A stretch of 64,000 nt of DNA from Eutreptiella sp. 'Long Island Sound 2002' (GCA_964036045.1 OZ038383.1:63183725-63247724); one strand, 5' to 3'. Shown: positions 38,801 through 49,676, numbered from the stretch's first letter. Notes: generated by a model not told the origin, from the letters alone. Numbers and translations: made by a program.

Positions 38801-41659
38801 GTGCATTTGCATGGCGTGGTATGGTGTGAAGCCAACAGCATTCCGGACGATGTGGTTTGCGCAACAATGCCCCGTGAAAATGACGGCTCTGATCCAAAGT
38901 TCACAGCATACCTACGGGATCTGTACAGGGAGTGCAACATGGTGCATCAATGCTACCCCGACAAATGTTTCAATATTGGTCGTGGGCGTGTATGCACCAA
39001 GTGCAAGTCAGGTTATCTCTTTAGTGTGCCGCAGGAGAGAGAAGAACTGGATGACAGTGGAGTCCGCTTGCTTTATCGCAGATATGAAGCCGAAGATGCA
39101 TGTGTTGTTCCGCACAATCGCCGTTTGTTGGTTCGACTTCAGTGCCACAATAATGTGCAACGGATAACATCTTTGGGTTGGGAATTATATCTCGCCAAAT
39201 ATCTCACAAAGCCACCAAAGTCATTGACGGTGCCCATCACCATCTCGCCCGATGCAAGCGATGTGGAGCGTTTGCTCAAGTTGCGTTCATTGGGACGCAT
39301 GGAGAACGGCATGATGCTCTTAGGAATCCATCAATGTCGAGGTAGCCGAGAGGTGGTATGGATTCCTACAGATCCATGGCCTAAACTAGGACGGCTCAAG
39401 CGTCGAAAGCATCTCCCAGACGAAGATACGTCCACAGACGTTTGGTATTTGGATCGCTATGACCACTATTTGGAACGCCCCATTGCTGCCATACCCATCA
39501 AGTACCCCGACTACTATCGCTATTATCGCCGAACACAACGTGAACCCGGAGACTCCACAGCTATAGCAAGCAATCCAGCAGAGGACTTTGCATATGATTC
39601 TCCTTCTAGCGATTCCGATGATGCAGTGAGCGGAGATCGTTTTCAAGCCAATGTGCGCCCCGATGAGGGCAATAAACCATATTGGTGGCCATCACCACCA
39701 GAAAAGTTGGAGAAGACATTCACGGACGAGGTGGGAAAAAAGTGGATTCTGCGAAGGCGAACTGCGATCCCAAGGTGGAACTTTTACCTTCCGTATGGAG
39801 AAGATGCAGAATTGTATTTCTTGCAAAAGATATTATTGTCACAGCCGTTCACAAAAGCAGACCACGAGCGGAAATTCCTTTCATCCAACAATGTCACTAA
39901 AACATACATGGAGGAGTGTATTCATCGAGGATTGTTTCGTGGTTATGAGGAAGAGGCAAGAGAAACTTTAAACAATGCCGAAGCACGTGGCTATTTCGTT
40001 GAGCGTTTGCGACTTCTTGCACAAGTTCTTATGGCCGAAGAGATCATAGACTCCACCTTCCTCAATACCTACATGTCCGATTTAGATGAGCTTGAAAAGC
40101 ACCGGTTTGGAGAAGATGAACCAGCAATGGCCGAGGAAGCTGAACTGGATCCCCAATTGGCGGAGGAGTTAAGGGCATTCATGGATGCTGACGACACGCG
40201 TGCAGCAGAGGCACTTGTGAATGCTTTGAACCAAGGGCAAAGCCGGGTATTTGACATTTTTATTGCACATTTTCAACGGCAACCTCTGGAGAATGGTCCG
40301 GATATTTCCCCGCATTGCCGCACATCAAGTGGAAGTAGTGTTGCGCAATTGTGTGCTGTTCTCACAGGGGTTGCGGGAACCGGCAAGTCTTATGTCGTTC
40401 GCTTGCTAATTGCCAAGTTAAGAGCGCTTGGTTTCAGCATCCTAGTTTGTGGTTCCAGTGGGGTAGCCGCCCTAAATGTTGGAGGACGCACAAGCCACAG
40501 CCTGTTCTCATTATTCTAGGACTTGGAGTGGCAAATAAAGGAAGGCACAACCTTGTGGTGGATGATTCGAACTGCCGATATGATTATTGTCGATGAGTTC
40601 TCCCTCTTATCCAACAAGCTCCTTCACACGCTCCATGATGTGCTACACAAGGTACGCCGCGACAAGCGCAATCCTTTTGGTGGCATTACAGTGCTCCTCG
40701 TAGGTGATCCATTGCAACTACCCGCTGTTGATTTGGATATCTTTGACAGTGCAGTCTTTCGAAACCATTTTGTTCCGTTTGTGCTGACGGACGTAATGCG
40801 CCAAGACGATGCACATTTCATTAACTTGCTTAATCGTGTGCGGATTGGAGAGGAGAGTGACGAGGACCACTTAATTCTGCAGCAACGCATAGCGCTAAAT
40901 TCCGATGTGTCACTACAAGACTTGGAGGATGCCCCCATGTTGGTTGGCCGTAGAAATGCTATGAACCGATGGAATGAACATTTCATGGCTCAATTGGGGT
41001 CAAGCATTGTTACGTTCCATGCTAGCTGCGTTGATATGGGTGGTGCCCCTACCAATCAAGCAATGTGCGACTGCATCAATTCTCGCAATCGTCGTGTGCT
41101 GCCTCAGCAAGTGTGTGTCGCAGCGGGCATGAGGGCACGGCTTATTCGCAATCTGTCCATCGAAAATCGACTCGTTAACTCGACACTTGTTGTGATCAAA
41201 AGATGGTCGAATGATGTCATTGTGGTAAGCCCGGTGGGGCAAGCAAGGGAGTACCCCATCTGCTGCTTCCAGCAAATTATCCCGGTGTACGGCCCGTCCG
41301 TGCAAGTCAAAATAATCCAATTCCCTATGCTTCCCGGATACTCATGTACCGTGCACGGTACGCAGGGCTGCTCTTACGACCGCGTATGGGTGGACATGGC
41401 AGCTTTCTTTGCCGCAGCACACGCATATGTTGCTTTATCACGCGCTCGTTCACTCCAAGGCCTATTCATCCTCAATTACCGTCGTGGCGCTTTCCTTGTT
41501 GATCCGTATTACGTGCAATTATGGGATTGGTTCGTGGCCACAAACGTGTTGTCTCCCAAACCACCAAGCCAAATCCCTCCTTATCCACGAAGAACATTTA
41601 CAACATCACTCATAATTGGAATTATGTGTGTCCATCGTGCTTGGAGTGTCGTAAGTTAA
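35828..41659 (+). CDS. Helitron Rep-Helicase (HUH nuclease plus PIF1 helicase), interrupted by two TAG codons
   Basis: One register runs from ATG 35828 to TAA 41659 (1944 codons including the stop), broken only by TAG 35894-35896 and TAG 40517-40519. Residues about 60-280 are Lys-rich repeats. A Cys-rich zone (CYRCGQLLW, CHVCSKY) and a YPGGVGG-type block precede the Rep core. The HUH motif is GRVHLHG (His 993 and 995), CTKCKSGYLF follows, and the paired tyrosines are YLAKYLTK (Y1121, Y1125). The PIF1 helicase has Walker A GVAGTGKS (~1515), VDEFS (~1587), GDPLQLPAVD, VMRQDD, the motif V block TVHGTQG and YVALSRARS (~1868). Rep nicks and joins one strand and the helicase unwinds the donor during rolling-circle transposition. 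The first TAG replaces GAG seen in copy 1, so it is a nonsense change. Confidence 0.85.
36050..36730 (+). repeat. Coding tandem repeat of Rep-Hel (Lys-rich GKKNTAESQ units)
   Basis: About 14 units of 11-18 codons with the pattern (G)KKNT(A/S)ESQA-(A/D/I)-KG, in blocks with or without SCGG or SAGG. Copy 1 has a parallel array with different unit order, so the array expands and contracts in whole codons. The repeat recalls Lys/Gly DNA-binding modules, but I cannot assign it to a named family. Confidence 0.75.
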
Positions 41660-41671
41660 CTCCCACAGCGG

Positions 41672-43532
41672 TTGGATGCTCGGATATTGAAGGTCAACAT
41701 GCTCCACATTATCCAATATGTGTCATTTCCATACTGGTCGTATATTGAGAGACAATTGCGTGGAGACAAGCTGTCTTTGGACATTGATGATCTAAACGAG
41801 GATGGAACGAAGCAAATCCGAAAACAAGGACGACCGGTTGGTGCTACACGGCAACCAGCACAAGGCTTCAAACTATTGGACGCGTGTAATAACCCACGAG
41901 TGTTTGCGGCCCAAGACTTGGCTCAAATGTCGGTTGTGCAATTGCGGACATTGTGTGCTGCACATAAGCTATCAACTTCTGGAACCAAAGCCCAGTTTCA
42001 AGAACGCAACCTACAAAAGCAAAACCACATTCAACCTCCATCATCTACACCAGCGCCTACACATTCACAAGGACCTGTACGACTGGTGCCGTCATCCATC
42101 GATGATTTCCCGCATTTGCAGCCACGACTTAATTACTTTGGAGAGGATTTTTGGCCACAAGAAAGAAGCGATACCACGAAGAACAATGTGCACTTATTGG
42201 AGAGTGCATGGTTGTCTTGCGCAGCAGTGCAATGCTTACTAGAGGTCTTGTTGCCACAGGGCAATTCCTCCGTTAAGCCGGTCATCCAAGAACTGACATT
42301 GGCAGTAATAATGCAACATCTTCCGACGTCGCGGGTTGTGTGAAACTCTGGGAGATGCCCTACCCGTACTACTCACCTCGCAGCACTCCACTGTTGGAGT
42401 TCACTACGTGTTGGTCACGGACATTTCCATTGTAGACAAGATCTTGGTCGTCCACGATCCTAAAGATAACGCATCTACCTGTGGCGCATGGTTCCGGGCA
42501 ATTATGAGTAAAATGGGATGGTCTTTTACATGGCATCATTATGGAACTCAACCCGATTCCGATACATGTGGCTTCCGAGTCGTCATGCTCGCCATGCAAT
42601 GGTGTCAGACCAATCGACTCACCGGGCAACTGCCACGGTGGTTCTTGACGTATTGTGCAAGCGTTCTCCAGCTTTTTGCCGACGATACGAGCAGCTTGCG
42701 TTCTACGGTGCATACGTTTCAAGATTGGGCATATGAAGATGCTTTGAGAGAGTATGATGAACCAGTGGACTGGGCAGTGACGGAGGGTGGGCCGCTTCCT
42801 ACCGTCACCAGCAGCGACATGGAAGCTGCAATTCGCAACCCCCAATCCAATTCAGCAAGTGGTCCGTTATCAACGTCCAAAGCGCCGCAGCCTCCGCATC
42901 CGTCAACCCGTAGGAAGAGTGGGACAGGTAAAGGGACTACGGGGGCAAACCCACATACCACACCGGCACAGACCACTCCTACAAGAAAAATTCAAAAGTC
43001 AAAAAAGACAAATATGCCTCCACGTACCCGAACTTGTGAGCCACCACCCTACCAATTGCACCGTAAACCACATCCCAAGAGTGGACACGAGGCCGACCAA
43101 AGTTCTCGCAAACATTCCTCAAAGAAGGGGTCATCCAACTCCGAGTCCGGGCTAAGGTCCAAGAAGAGTCGCCCAGAGGACCACGAGCAGTCCGATACTA
43201 GACGCAAGAGGTCCACTTCGAGCCGTCCTTCCGGATCAACAAGCCAAGAGCTGCCAACAGCAAAACAACGGCAACAAAAAGCTCCGGTAAATCATGCTAC
43301 GCTATCCGAGAACGAGATCAAGAAGTGGTTAATCCTTATCACGGACGAAAATTTAAGTCGACGAAAACGCCGCGAGCATGCTTTGCACTTCTTGGGAGCC
43401 GCAGATAGTACCCTGGTAACATTGCAGTACCGCACTCTCAGTCTCCAACTGCATCCCGACAAAAAACCGTCTGACGCACTAGCAAAGGCACGATTCCAAG
43501 TTCTTGGGTGTGCAAGAGACATGTTCCGTTAG
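41672..43532 (+). CDS. SAP domain, Ulp1/C48-like cysteine protease and J-domain protein (frameshifted)
   Basis: Two frames belong together: 41672-42343 (first ATG 41699) and 42336-43532, which overlap in a one-base register change. A SAP-like DNA-binding motif lies at 41927-42013 (MSVVQLRTLCAAHKLSTSGT). The protease shows the C48 order: His (VHYVLV, 42402), Asp (VVHDPK, 42456), Gln (YGTQPDSDTCGF, 42549) and Cys (42567). A Ser/Lys/Pro-rich linker of ~200 residues follows, then a C-terminal J-like segment YRTLSLQLHPDKKP with HPD at 43452-43460. C48 enzymes cleave SUMO- or ubiquitin-like tags and J-domains recruit Hsp70. No leader motif precedes this region and it is in register with Rep-Hel, so it may once have been its C-terminus. 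The frameshift probably kills this copy. Confidence 0.65.
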
Positions 43533-44842
43533 CTAACTAGTTGCCATACATGAGGCATCGTCTTTATATTATTTCTTCCAAACTCGCTAATGCTCCTTGT
43601 ATGGCGCCCACCAACACGGAAAACTTCTTTTGCATGTATTACACATTTCTTTCGTTTTCGCGTGCAATTGCGTGTCCTCTAAAATTGTAATTTGAATTAG
43701 CATTCAAGAGGTACAATTAACAGACTTGCAATCAATTCCGCTACATTGCAAATTTAACAAACCTACATACAATTAGTGCACGACGTAGGTTGCAGGTGTA
43801 CTCTTAGCGGAGTTACCTTCACTTATTAGTACACAACGCAGGATGCAGGTTTACTCTTAACGGAATTACCTTCCCTTAGTTGCAACAGAACTACGAGTCA
43901 AGGTGTCCTTTTCACGGAGTTTCTCTCATTTACAAGCAGCAAGCGTACAAAGCACTCATCCACGTTGTGCGCGCACCTTCAATTGTTGCAAACGGTTTGT
44001 GAGAATCCTCTCACACAAAGGGTGATGCATCTTCTAAAACATCAGAAAAACATTTTGGTAGCAAAGGGGGTGTATTCTTAACGGGGTTACCTTCAATTAT
44101 TTTCATCCATTTGCCAATCCATAAAAGCAGGGTACAATTAGTGCACGACATACAATGCAGGTGTACTCTTAACGGAGTTACCTTCACTGATCATTAAATG
44201 ACGTAAGATGCAGGTGTACTCTTAACGGAGTTACCTTCTCTTATTTGCAACAAAAGTACAAGTCAAGGTGTACTCTGCACGGAGTTACCTTCGTTTACTT
44301 GCAACAACCGTCAAAGCAGTCATCCACGTTGTGCGCGCGCCTTCTATTGTTGATAACGGTTTGTTACAATACCCTCAAACAAAGGGTGATCCATTTTCTA
44401 AAAAAAACGGTGAACATTTCGGTAGCAAAGTGGGTGTACTCTAAACGGGGTTACCTCCCCTTATTTTCGTCTATTTCCAACCATCTCATTTGCCAATCCA
44501 TACAAGCAGGGTACAATTAGTGCAAGACGTAGGATGCAGGTGTACTCTTAACGGAGTTACCTTCACTTATAAGTACACGAAGTACAATGCACGTGTACTC
44601 TTAACGAAGCTCCCTTCACTTACTTGCAGCAAGAGCACTCGTTTCCATCACTTACGTTTATGTTTCAAACTTGCGTGCCTTGTATCATAATGCATCCTAA
44701 CTCGGATGGAAGCCGCCCTAAAATTTTGTCCGTGGTGTTCAAATGACAAAAAGGGACAGGGATGCCATTCATGCACCATTACTCCGAGGCCATGTTCTAG
44801 TACGACTATCTAAATCTCACACATTGCCGTCCCCTCTTTCTA
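43533..44842 (+). repeat. Leader-motif-rich spacer
   Basis: No gene is seen. Leader-type motifs (GTGTACTCTTAACGGAGTT and variants such as CTCTGCACGGAG or CTCTAAACGGGG) recur near 43797, 43849, 44065, 44160, 44213, 44265, 44432, 44538 and 44592. A block near 43915-44470 is duplicated, partly diverged, at about 45970-46515. Confidence 0.7.
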
Positions 44843-44865
44843 GGTGTATTCTTAACGGAATTACG
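44843..44865 (+). promoter_or_regulatory. Leader element before the GRF-finger gene
   Basis: TTTCTAG then GTGTATTCTTAACGGAATT. It starts 35 nt before ATG 44878 and is preceded by a pyrimidine run ending in AG. Confidence 0.6.
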
Positions 44866-44877
44866 TGCACTTCAATA

Positions 44878-45699
44878 ATGGACAATGCGCCCACCTGCCC
44901 TGTGTGCCAAGCCGAGCTCGTCCCTAAGGTTAGCGTCTCGGCGACTCCAAATTTTGACCGAGCTTTCCTGGCATGCCCAAATTACAAGCCGGACAACCGT
45001 CATCAAGGGGCTTTCAAGTGGACGGAGCCGCCAAAACATGTCCCACATGACTGGCCGTCATGTTTGTGCGGAGTGCCGGCGCGGATCAAAAAATGGGGCA
45101 CAACTTACTCATTCAAGTGCTTGGATGAGTCCCCTTCGGGATGTAAGTTCTCACGCGGCGCAACCACAGTTCCCGACCTCCAGCATCGTGATTGTGTTGC
45201 ATGCGGTTGGGTGTACACGCCAGAAAGCACAACTGAATGTGTGCCCGTATCATCTCCATCAGCATCGACATCTCCCATGGATTCAACACCACCGCGCAAA
45301 ATTCCACGGCCAAATCCCGCAACACCAACTCAAAGTTATATCCGCCCTCAAGACTTGAAACACAAGGCCGCCATACCAATTACAATGTACGAAACCGAGG
45401 ATTCGTACATCATACTCGCTCGACACGGAGTCACAGGTACAGCGGATGCCAATGCCGTTACATTGAACTTGGAGAGCCCAAGGGGCATACCACCCAAAGC
45501 TATCGTCCACGTGAACGAATTGCAATTGGCACATGAATTGCCAACACCGGGGACAACCAATGAGGGCACGGAGCCTCACAGTTATCACCGCACCATTCAA
45601 TTTCCAAAAGCAGTTCATCCTAAGCCGACTAAGGAAAGCAAAGCAACTTATATTGTAGTTACGTTCAAGAAGGAAAGCGGCAAGCTTGTGTCCTTCTAA
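44878..45699 (+). CDS. GRF-type zinc-finger protein
   Basis: A 273-residue frame begins MDNAPTCPVCQAELVP. Residues about 7-45 (CPVC...NFDRAFLACPNY...FKWTE) resemble the GRF zinc finger, a single-strand nucleic-acid-binding module. The last zinc ligand before FKW seems to be His rather than Cys. A second Cys-rich unit (CLCGVPARIKKWGTTY...CLDESPSGCKF) follows at residues about 60-95. The C-terminal half, from about residue 160, has a beta-rich pattern (DSYIILARHG...YHRTIQFPKAV...TYIVVTFKK) that faintly recalls HSP20/p23 folds. The start was chosen because it lies 35 nt after a leader element. A role in handling single-stranded transposon DNA is plausible but inferred. The frame is intact. Confidence 0.7.
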   Translation: MDNAPTCPVCQAELVPKVSVSATPNFDRAFLACPNYKPDNRHQGAFKWTEPPKHVPHDWPSCLCGVPARIKKWGTTYSFKCLDESPSGCKFSRGATTVPDLQHRDCVACGWVYTPESTTECVPVSSPSASTSPMDSTPPRKIPRPNPATPTQSYIRPQDLKHKAAIPITMYETEDSYIILARHGVTGTADANAVTLNLESPRGIPPKAIVHVNELQLAHELPTPGTTNEGTEPHSYHRTIQFPKAVHPKPTKESKATYIVVTFKKESGKLVSF

Positions 45700-46493
45700 T
45701 GTGCTTCCTTGATGCAATTGAATGCCTAATTCAATACATGTGTGCGACATGTCGTGCCACACTATATTATTCGTGCACTGCCGCCGCAATTGTGCAGTCG
45801 AATATGCATTTCTTCCATACTTGAATGGTCCAAGAGCCTCCAACTTCATCAGATGATGATGCGTGTAGCGCTTCTCAATAGGCGAACATCAACATTCGCG
45901 TGCTTCGTCCCTTTGCACATTTCACACAACAGTTCGCCGCATGAGAGGCTCTGTTGCAGCTAGTTTTATCTTTGGAGTTCCCTTCATTTACAAGCAGCAA
46001 GCGTACAAAGCACTCATCCACGTTGTGCTCGCACCTTCAATTGTTGCAAACGGTTTGTGAGAATCCTCTCACACAAAGGGTGATGCATCTTCTAAAACAT
46101 ACGGAAAACATTTTGGTAGCAAAGCGGGTGTACTCTTAACGGAGTTACCTTCAATTATTTTCATCCATTTGCCAATCCATAAGAGCAGGGTACAATTAGT
46201 GCACGACATACAATGCAGGTGTACTCTTAACGGAGTTACCTTCACTTATCATTAAATGACGTAAGATGCAGGTGTACTCTTAACGGAGTTACCTTCTCTT
46301 ATTTGCAACGAAAGTACAAGTCAAGGTGTACTCTGCACGGAGTTACCTTCGTTTACTTGCAACAACCGTCAAAGCAGTCATCCACGTTGTGCGAGCGCCT
46401 TCTATTGTTGCAAACGGTTTGTTACAATACCCTCAAACAAAGGGTGATCCATTTTCTAAAAAAAAAAACGGTGAACATTTCGGTAGCAAAGTG
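45700..46493. repeat. Spacer with duplicated leader block
   Basis: No gene is seen. It contains a second copy of the 43.9-44.5 kb block (about 45970-46515), with leader motifs near 46127, 46217, 46270 and 46325. Confidence 0.7.
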
Positions 46494-46516
46494 GGTGTAC
46501 TCTAAACGGGGTTACC
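46494..46516 (+). promoter_or_regulatory. Leader element variant before a small ORF
   Basis: GTGTACTCTAAACGGGGTT starts 51 nt before ATG 46545. A TATATAA lies between motif and ATG. Confidence 0.5.
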
Positions 46517-46544
46517 TCCGCTTTGATTCATCACTATATAATCA

Positions 46545-46727
46545 ATGCCCCGCACCAAAAAACGTTGCACCATTACCCAATACACAAGTACGATGCTTTT
46601 CCACCCATCAAGCCCGAAGCTTTCGCCACAATTAGTCATCGACGCCGCCTTTATTGCCATGATGCGACATGATTCCACAAACAATGGTACTATGCACCAT
46701 TCCACCAAATTCTCAAAAGAATCATAA
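46545..46727 (+). CDS. Small hypothetical protein, 60 residues
   Basis: The frame starts MPRTKKRCTITQYTST and ends at TAA 46727. It is basic at the N-terminus and Ser/His/Met-rich after that. No domain is recognised. It is listed because a leader element precedes it, as for the other genes of this transposon. Short length makes chance quite possible. Confidence 0.3.
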   Translation: MPRTKKRCTITQYTSTMLFHPSSPKLSPQLVIDAAFIAMMRHDSTNNGTMHHSTKFSKES

Positions 46728-47164
46728 AGGGTAGGCGTACAAATTCGTCACTATAACCTCCATGATGCGATCCAAGTCAGCATACCAATTTCACATGCAA
46801 GTGAAGTCTCCTGCACGTCACGTCAAAACGACACCCTAGCCACCGTTTCCATGCGGTACACTCCAAGTTTTACAAAGGGTCCATTAACCAAATTGTGTCA
46901 CGGCCTATTGCACCATCCATACACATCAGCCAAGCCCATCTTCCAGCCACAACGGGAATTTTAAGCAACCACTTCCTTTCATCAGTCCCAGGATGCTCAA
47001 ATTAGGGCGTGAAGTCATCAACGCCTTCACCCCATTGCATTTCGCATTCATTCGTCTTTCTAGGTGTATTCTTAACGGAATTATCAGTCCCAGGATGCTC
47101 AAATTAGGGCGTGAAGTCATCAACGCCTTCACTCCATTGCATTTCGCATTCATTCGTCTTCCTA
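46728..47164. other. Spacer with a ~115-bp duplication upstream of the LRR gene
   Basis: The block CCCAGGATGCTCAAATTAGG through AGGTGTATTCTTAACGGAAT occurs twice in tandem (about 46986-47085 and 47090-47185), so the LRR gene has two leader elements in a row; only the second is next to the ATG. Confidence 0.7.
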
Positions 47165-47187
47165 GGTGTATTCTTAACGGAATTACC
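47165..47187 (+). promoter_or_regulatory. Leader element before the F-box/LRR gene
   Basis: GTGTATTCTTAACGGAATT starts 36 nt before ATG 47201, after a pyrimidine-rich TCTTCCTAG. The start ATGGACAA resembles that of the GRF-finger gene. Confidence 0.6.
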
Positions 47188-47200
47188 GTCACTACAAAGT

Positions 47201-48437
47201 ATGGACAATACTTCAACCTACAGCGAGCCAAGCAACTATCACCCACAATGTATGCCCTGCGTCAAGAACACACAAAATCGTCAAATGAAACGCAATAACA
47301 AGATTGGCATGGTCACGACGCCAACATCATTGCGAGATTTCCCGAAGGATCTCATGTTGCTAATCGCAGAGTACGCACAGCAAATAACCTCACTCAGCAA
47401 GTCGTGCAAAAGCATGTGGATAATGCTCCATGGTTCGCGCATCATGAACACCGAAGCATGGAATCGGGTGACGAAGGATTGCAAACGGATGATTAATGTG
47501 CGTCACCTCATGGCTCACTTCAACGACAATACGTTCGCCTCACTCATTGCGGCAAAGGAATATATTGACAACCTCACCTCCGGTTTCTTCGTCGGTTTGT
47601 GCGATCTAATGTTGTGGAGCGATATATCCGGACCATATGCAAGTACTGCAATACGGGCAATTGATACAACATTGCGCTCCTCATCACGTACACTGCACAC
47701 CCTAAATTTATCCTGCTACATGCCGTCCTTGTGCGCCTCGGTCATGGCAGAGAACCTATTGAATTGCACAGCTCTCACAACTTTGGCTATGAGTTTGCGC
47801 ATCGCAAAGAATGAAGACGGGTTGGTAACTTTTATGGACGATAACACATCTAATCGCCTCTTCAAAGACGTTTTCTGTAAGGGCATGCATATGCTTAATT
47901 TACTCCACCTCGATCTCTCCTCTGGGTCCATGACTAATAGTGGTGCATGCGCGTTGGCAAATGAATTGTGCAACACATACCCACATGCATCTGGACCTAG
48001 GTTACAACAATATAGGTCCACTTGGGGTGGCCTCTTTATTTCGTTTGATGGGACAATATAAAAAGCTGCAAAGTTTCTATTTGAACGTCTGTGCAAATCA
48101 GAAGTGGGGGACCCAAAATGAATTGGCCAAACCCTTTTACATCCGAGAACTTGCAACCACTTTGTGTTCAATTCAACTGGATTTCCAAGACATTGGTCTT
48201 GTGGACCATAGTGTGATTGACCTCGTCAACAGCTTGGTTAACAAATGGAATCCGCAAGTGTTGCAACAAAGCAACACATCCGCACTGCTTTTGCTAAATC
48301 TTCTCTACAATTATAATATTCATATGGCGGGGGTTTGTGCATTGCAAGTGCTAGTAAACCACTTTGCCGTTGACGTGCATACAACAATTTCATGTGATGC
48401 ATTCGATTCACCGCATTTGTACAGCGACGACGACTAG
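47201..48437 (+). CDS. F-box-like leucine-rich-repeat protein (frameshifted)
   Basis: The first frame (47201-48061) starts MDNTSTYSEPSNY. Near residues 43-72, LRDFPKDLMLLIAEY and SLSKSCKSMW resemble an F-box. LRR-like strands follow (LHTLNLSC, LTTLAMSL, LLHLDLSSGSMTNSGACAL). At about 47985-47995 the repeat pattern moves to another frame, which continues MHLDLGYNNIGPLGVASL and ends SPHLYSDDD at TAG 48437. A one-base indel explains this. F-box/LRR proteins are substrate receptors of SCF ubiquitin ligases in nucleus and cytoplasm. Here it may target host or element proteins for degradation; that is inferred. The same last 43 residues are kept in the copy 1 fusion ORF. Confidence 0.6.
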
Positions 48438-48554
48438 GTCCTTCATCGGCAATTCTATGCAATTTAAAGACAGTTCCCTTCAATTCCAAACATTTCTAGT
48501 AGCGAGGAGTTCCAAGCAGTTCAGGTTGCCATCCGTGGGAGTTCCCAATGTACA

Positions 48555-48577
48555 GGTGTACTGCTAACGGAATTACC
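48555..48577 (+). promoter_or_regulatory. Leader element at the right end, with a 22-codon frame
   Basis: GTGTACTGCTAACGGAATT starts 37 nt before ATG 48592, which opens MSTPWEQGLQLFLYSDYHE, 22 codons to TAA. The MS-x-x-WE-x-x-LQ start matches that of Rep-Hel. It may be a relic or a short peptide. Confidence 0.5.
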
Positions 48578-48863
48578 ATCACCTTCATGCCATGTCTACA
48601 CCTTGGGAGCAAGGGTTACAACTGTTTCTGTACAGTGATTACCACGAGACTCGCAAGTAATTCCTTCACGTGTTTTGCCAACTGTGCTTCGTTCCTCCAA
48701 CACTGCCACGCGGTTACGGTAGATTGCGGTTTGATGGACATACGTACGGACCGGCTCTTTCCGAGCGGATATAAATTCCCATTAGCCTTCCCCTCCACCT
48801 TGTGCACAACTCCCACATAAAGAACCCGCTTGTCTTTTAGGAGAGGGGTGTAGATTAGAGGAT

Positions 48864-48900
48864 ATATATATATATATATATATAGATATATATATATATA
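48864..48900. repeat. (AT)n microsatellite
   Basis: Short AT tract with one GA interruption, at the right border of the 15 kb element. Confidence 0.85.
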
Positions 48901-49155
48901 TCCTCCAATCTACACCCCTCTCCCCAACTCTAGGTGGCCCCACCATACGGCTGTAAGGTACGTGCAAAGGGCACAACGTGGTGCATACCTGTGGTGGAAG
49001 GGGCTAAACTCCATCAAAACAGGCTCAAAATGGGCTCAAAACACTTGTTTGAGCATCATAAATGGTGCAGGATCATTTTTGGACAAATGCGTTTTTGACC
49101 CATTTTTGACCCATTGTTGGTTCCAAAACGGGCTCAAACTGGGCTAAAACCACTT
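48901..49155 (-). mobile_element. Truncated Helitron-like end (X5)
   Basis: CCTCCAATCTACACCCCTCT and the following ~250 bp match the terminus of X1 in the same orientation. Homology ends abruptly near 49155, where the ~720 bp tandem units begin. Confidence 0.7.
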
Positions 49156-49676
49156 GTTCAATCTCCCCCGCAGGGGCCGTAGTGATTCGGCTTCGGCGGG
49201 GAGGGTACCCGCCGAAGCGCAATTCACGACCGACAAGGGTGTTGATGGCAGTTTCCGCGTTTTTTTTTCGCCGTTCTCAAAATGTGGTACATGTGCCCCT
49301 CAAAATGACCGCACCGAAAATACAACTACGCGACTTTTCGATTTTTGGGCCACTCGTAATCGTTTTGGTGAAATAGCACCGTTTTAAGCGGTTTTTCAAC
49401 CAGTCTCCGCCGAATAGGGGCTGAATTTTGTACTGGCTGCCATGTGCGGATTTGTCCAATGTTGCTACCCCTTAAAATGATCGGCTCGTGCCAAAACGTC
49501 TGGAAATCAACTTTGTTTGCCGAATGTGGTACAGATTTGTGGTTTTGCGGCAGTTTTGAGCATTTTTGGGGCAGTTTGGTATCAAAATGGGGCAAATTGT
49601 TACTAAAAGCGCAGGTTCAACCCGTTTTGAGGGTATTGGTGCCCCTCGATGCATAGTTTGCAAGAAGGAGCAGTGG

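Noticed and set aside
35894-41659. Reassigned stop codons (TAG or TGA as sense)
   Set aside because: Copy 1 has GAG where copy 2 has TAG, other ORFs end naturally at TAG, and the TGA cases fit CpG decay or a gag-pol junction.
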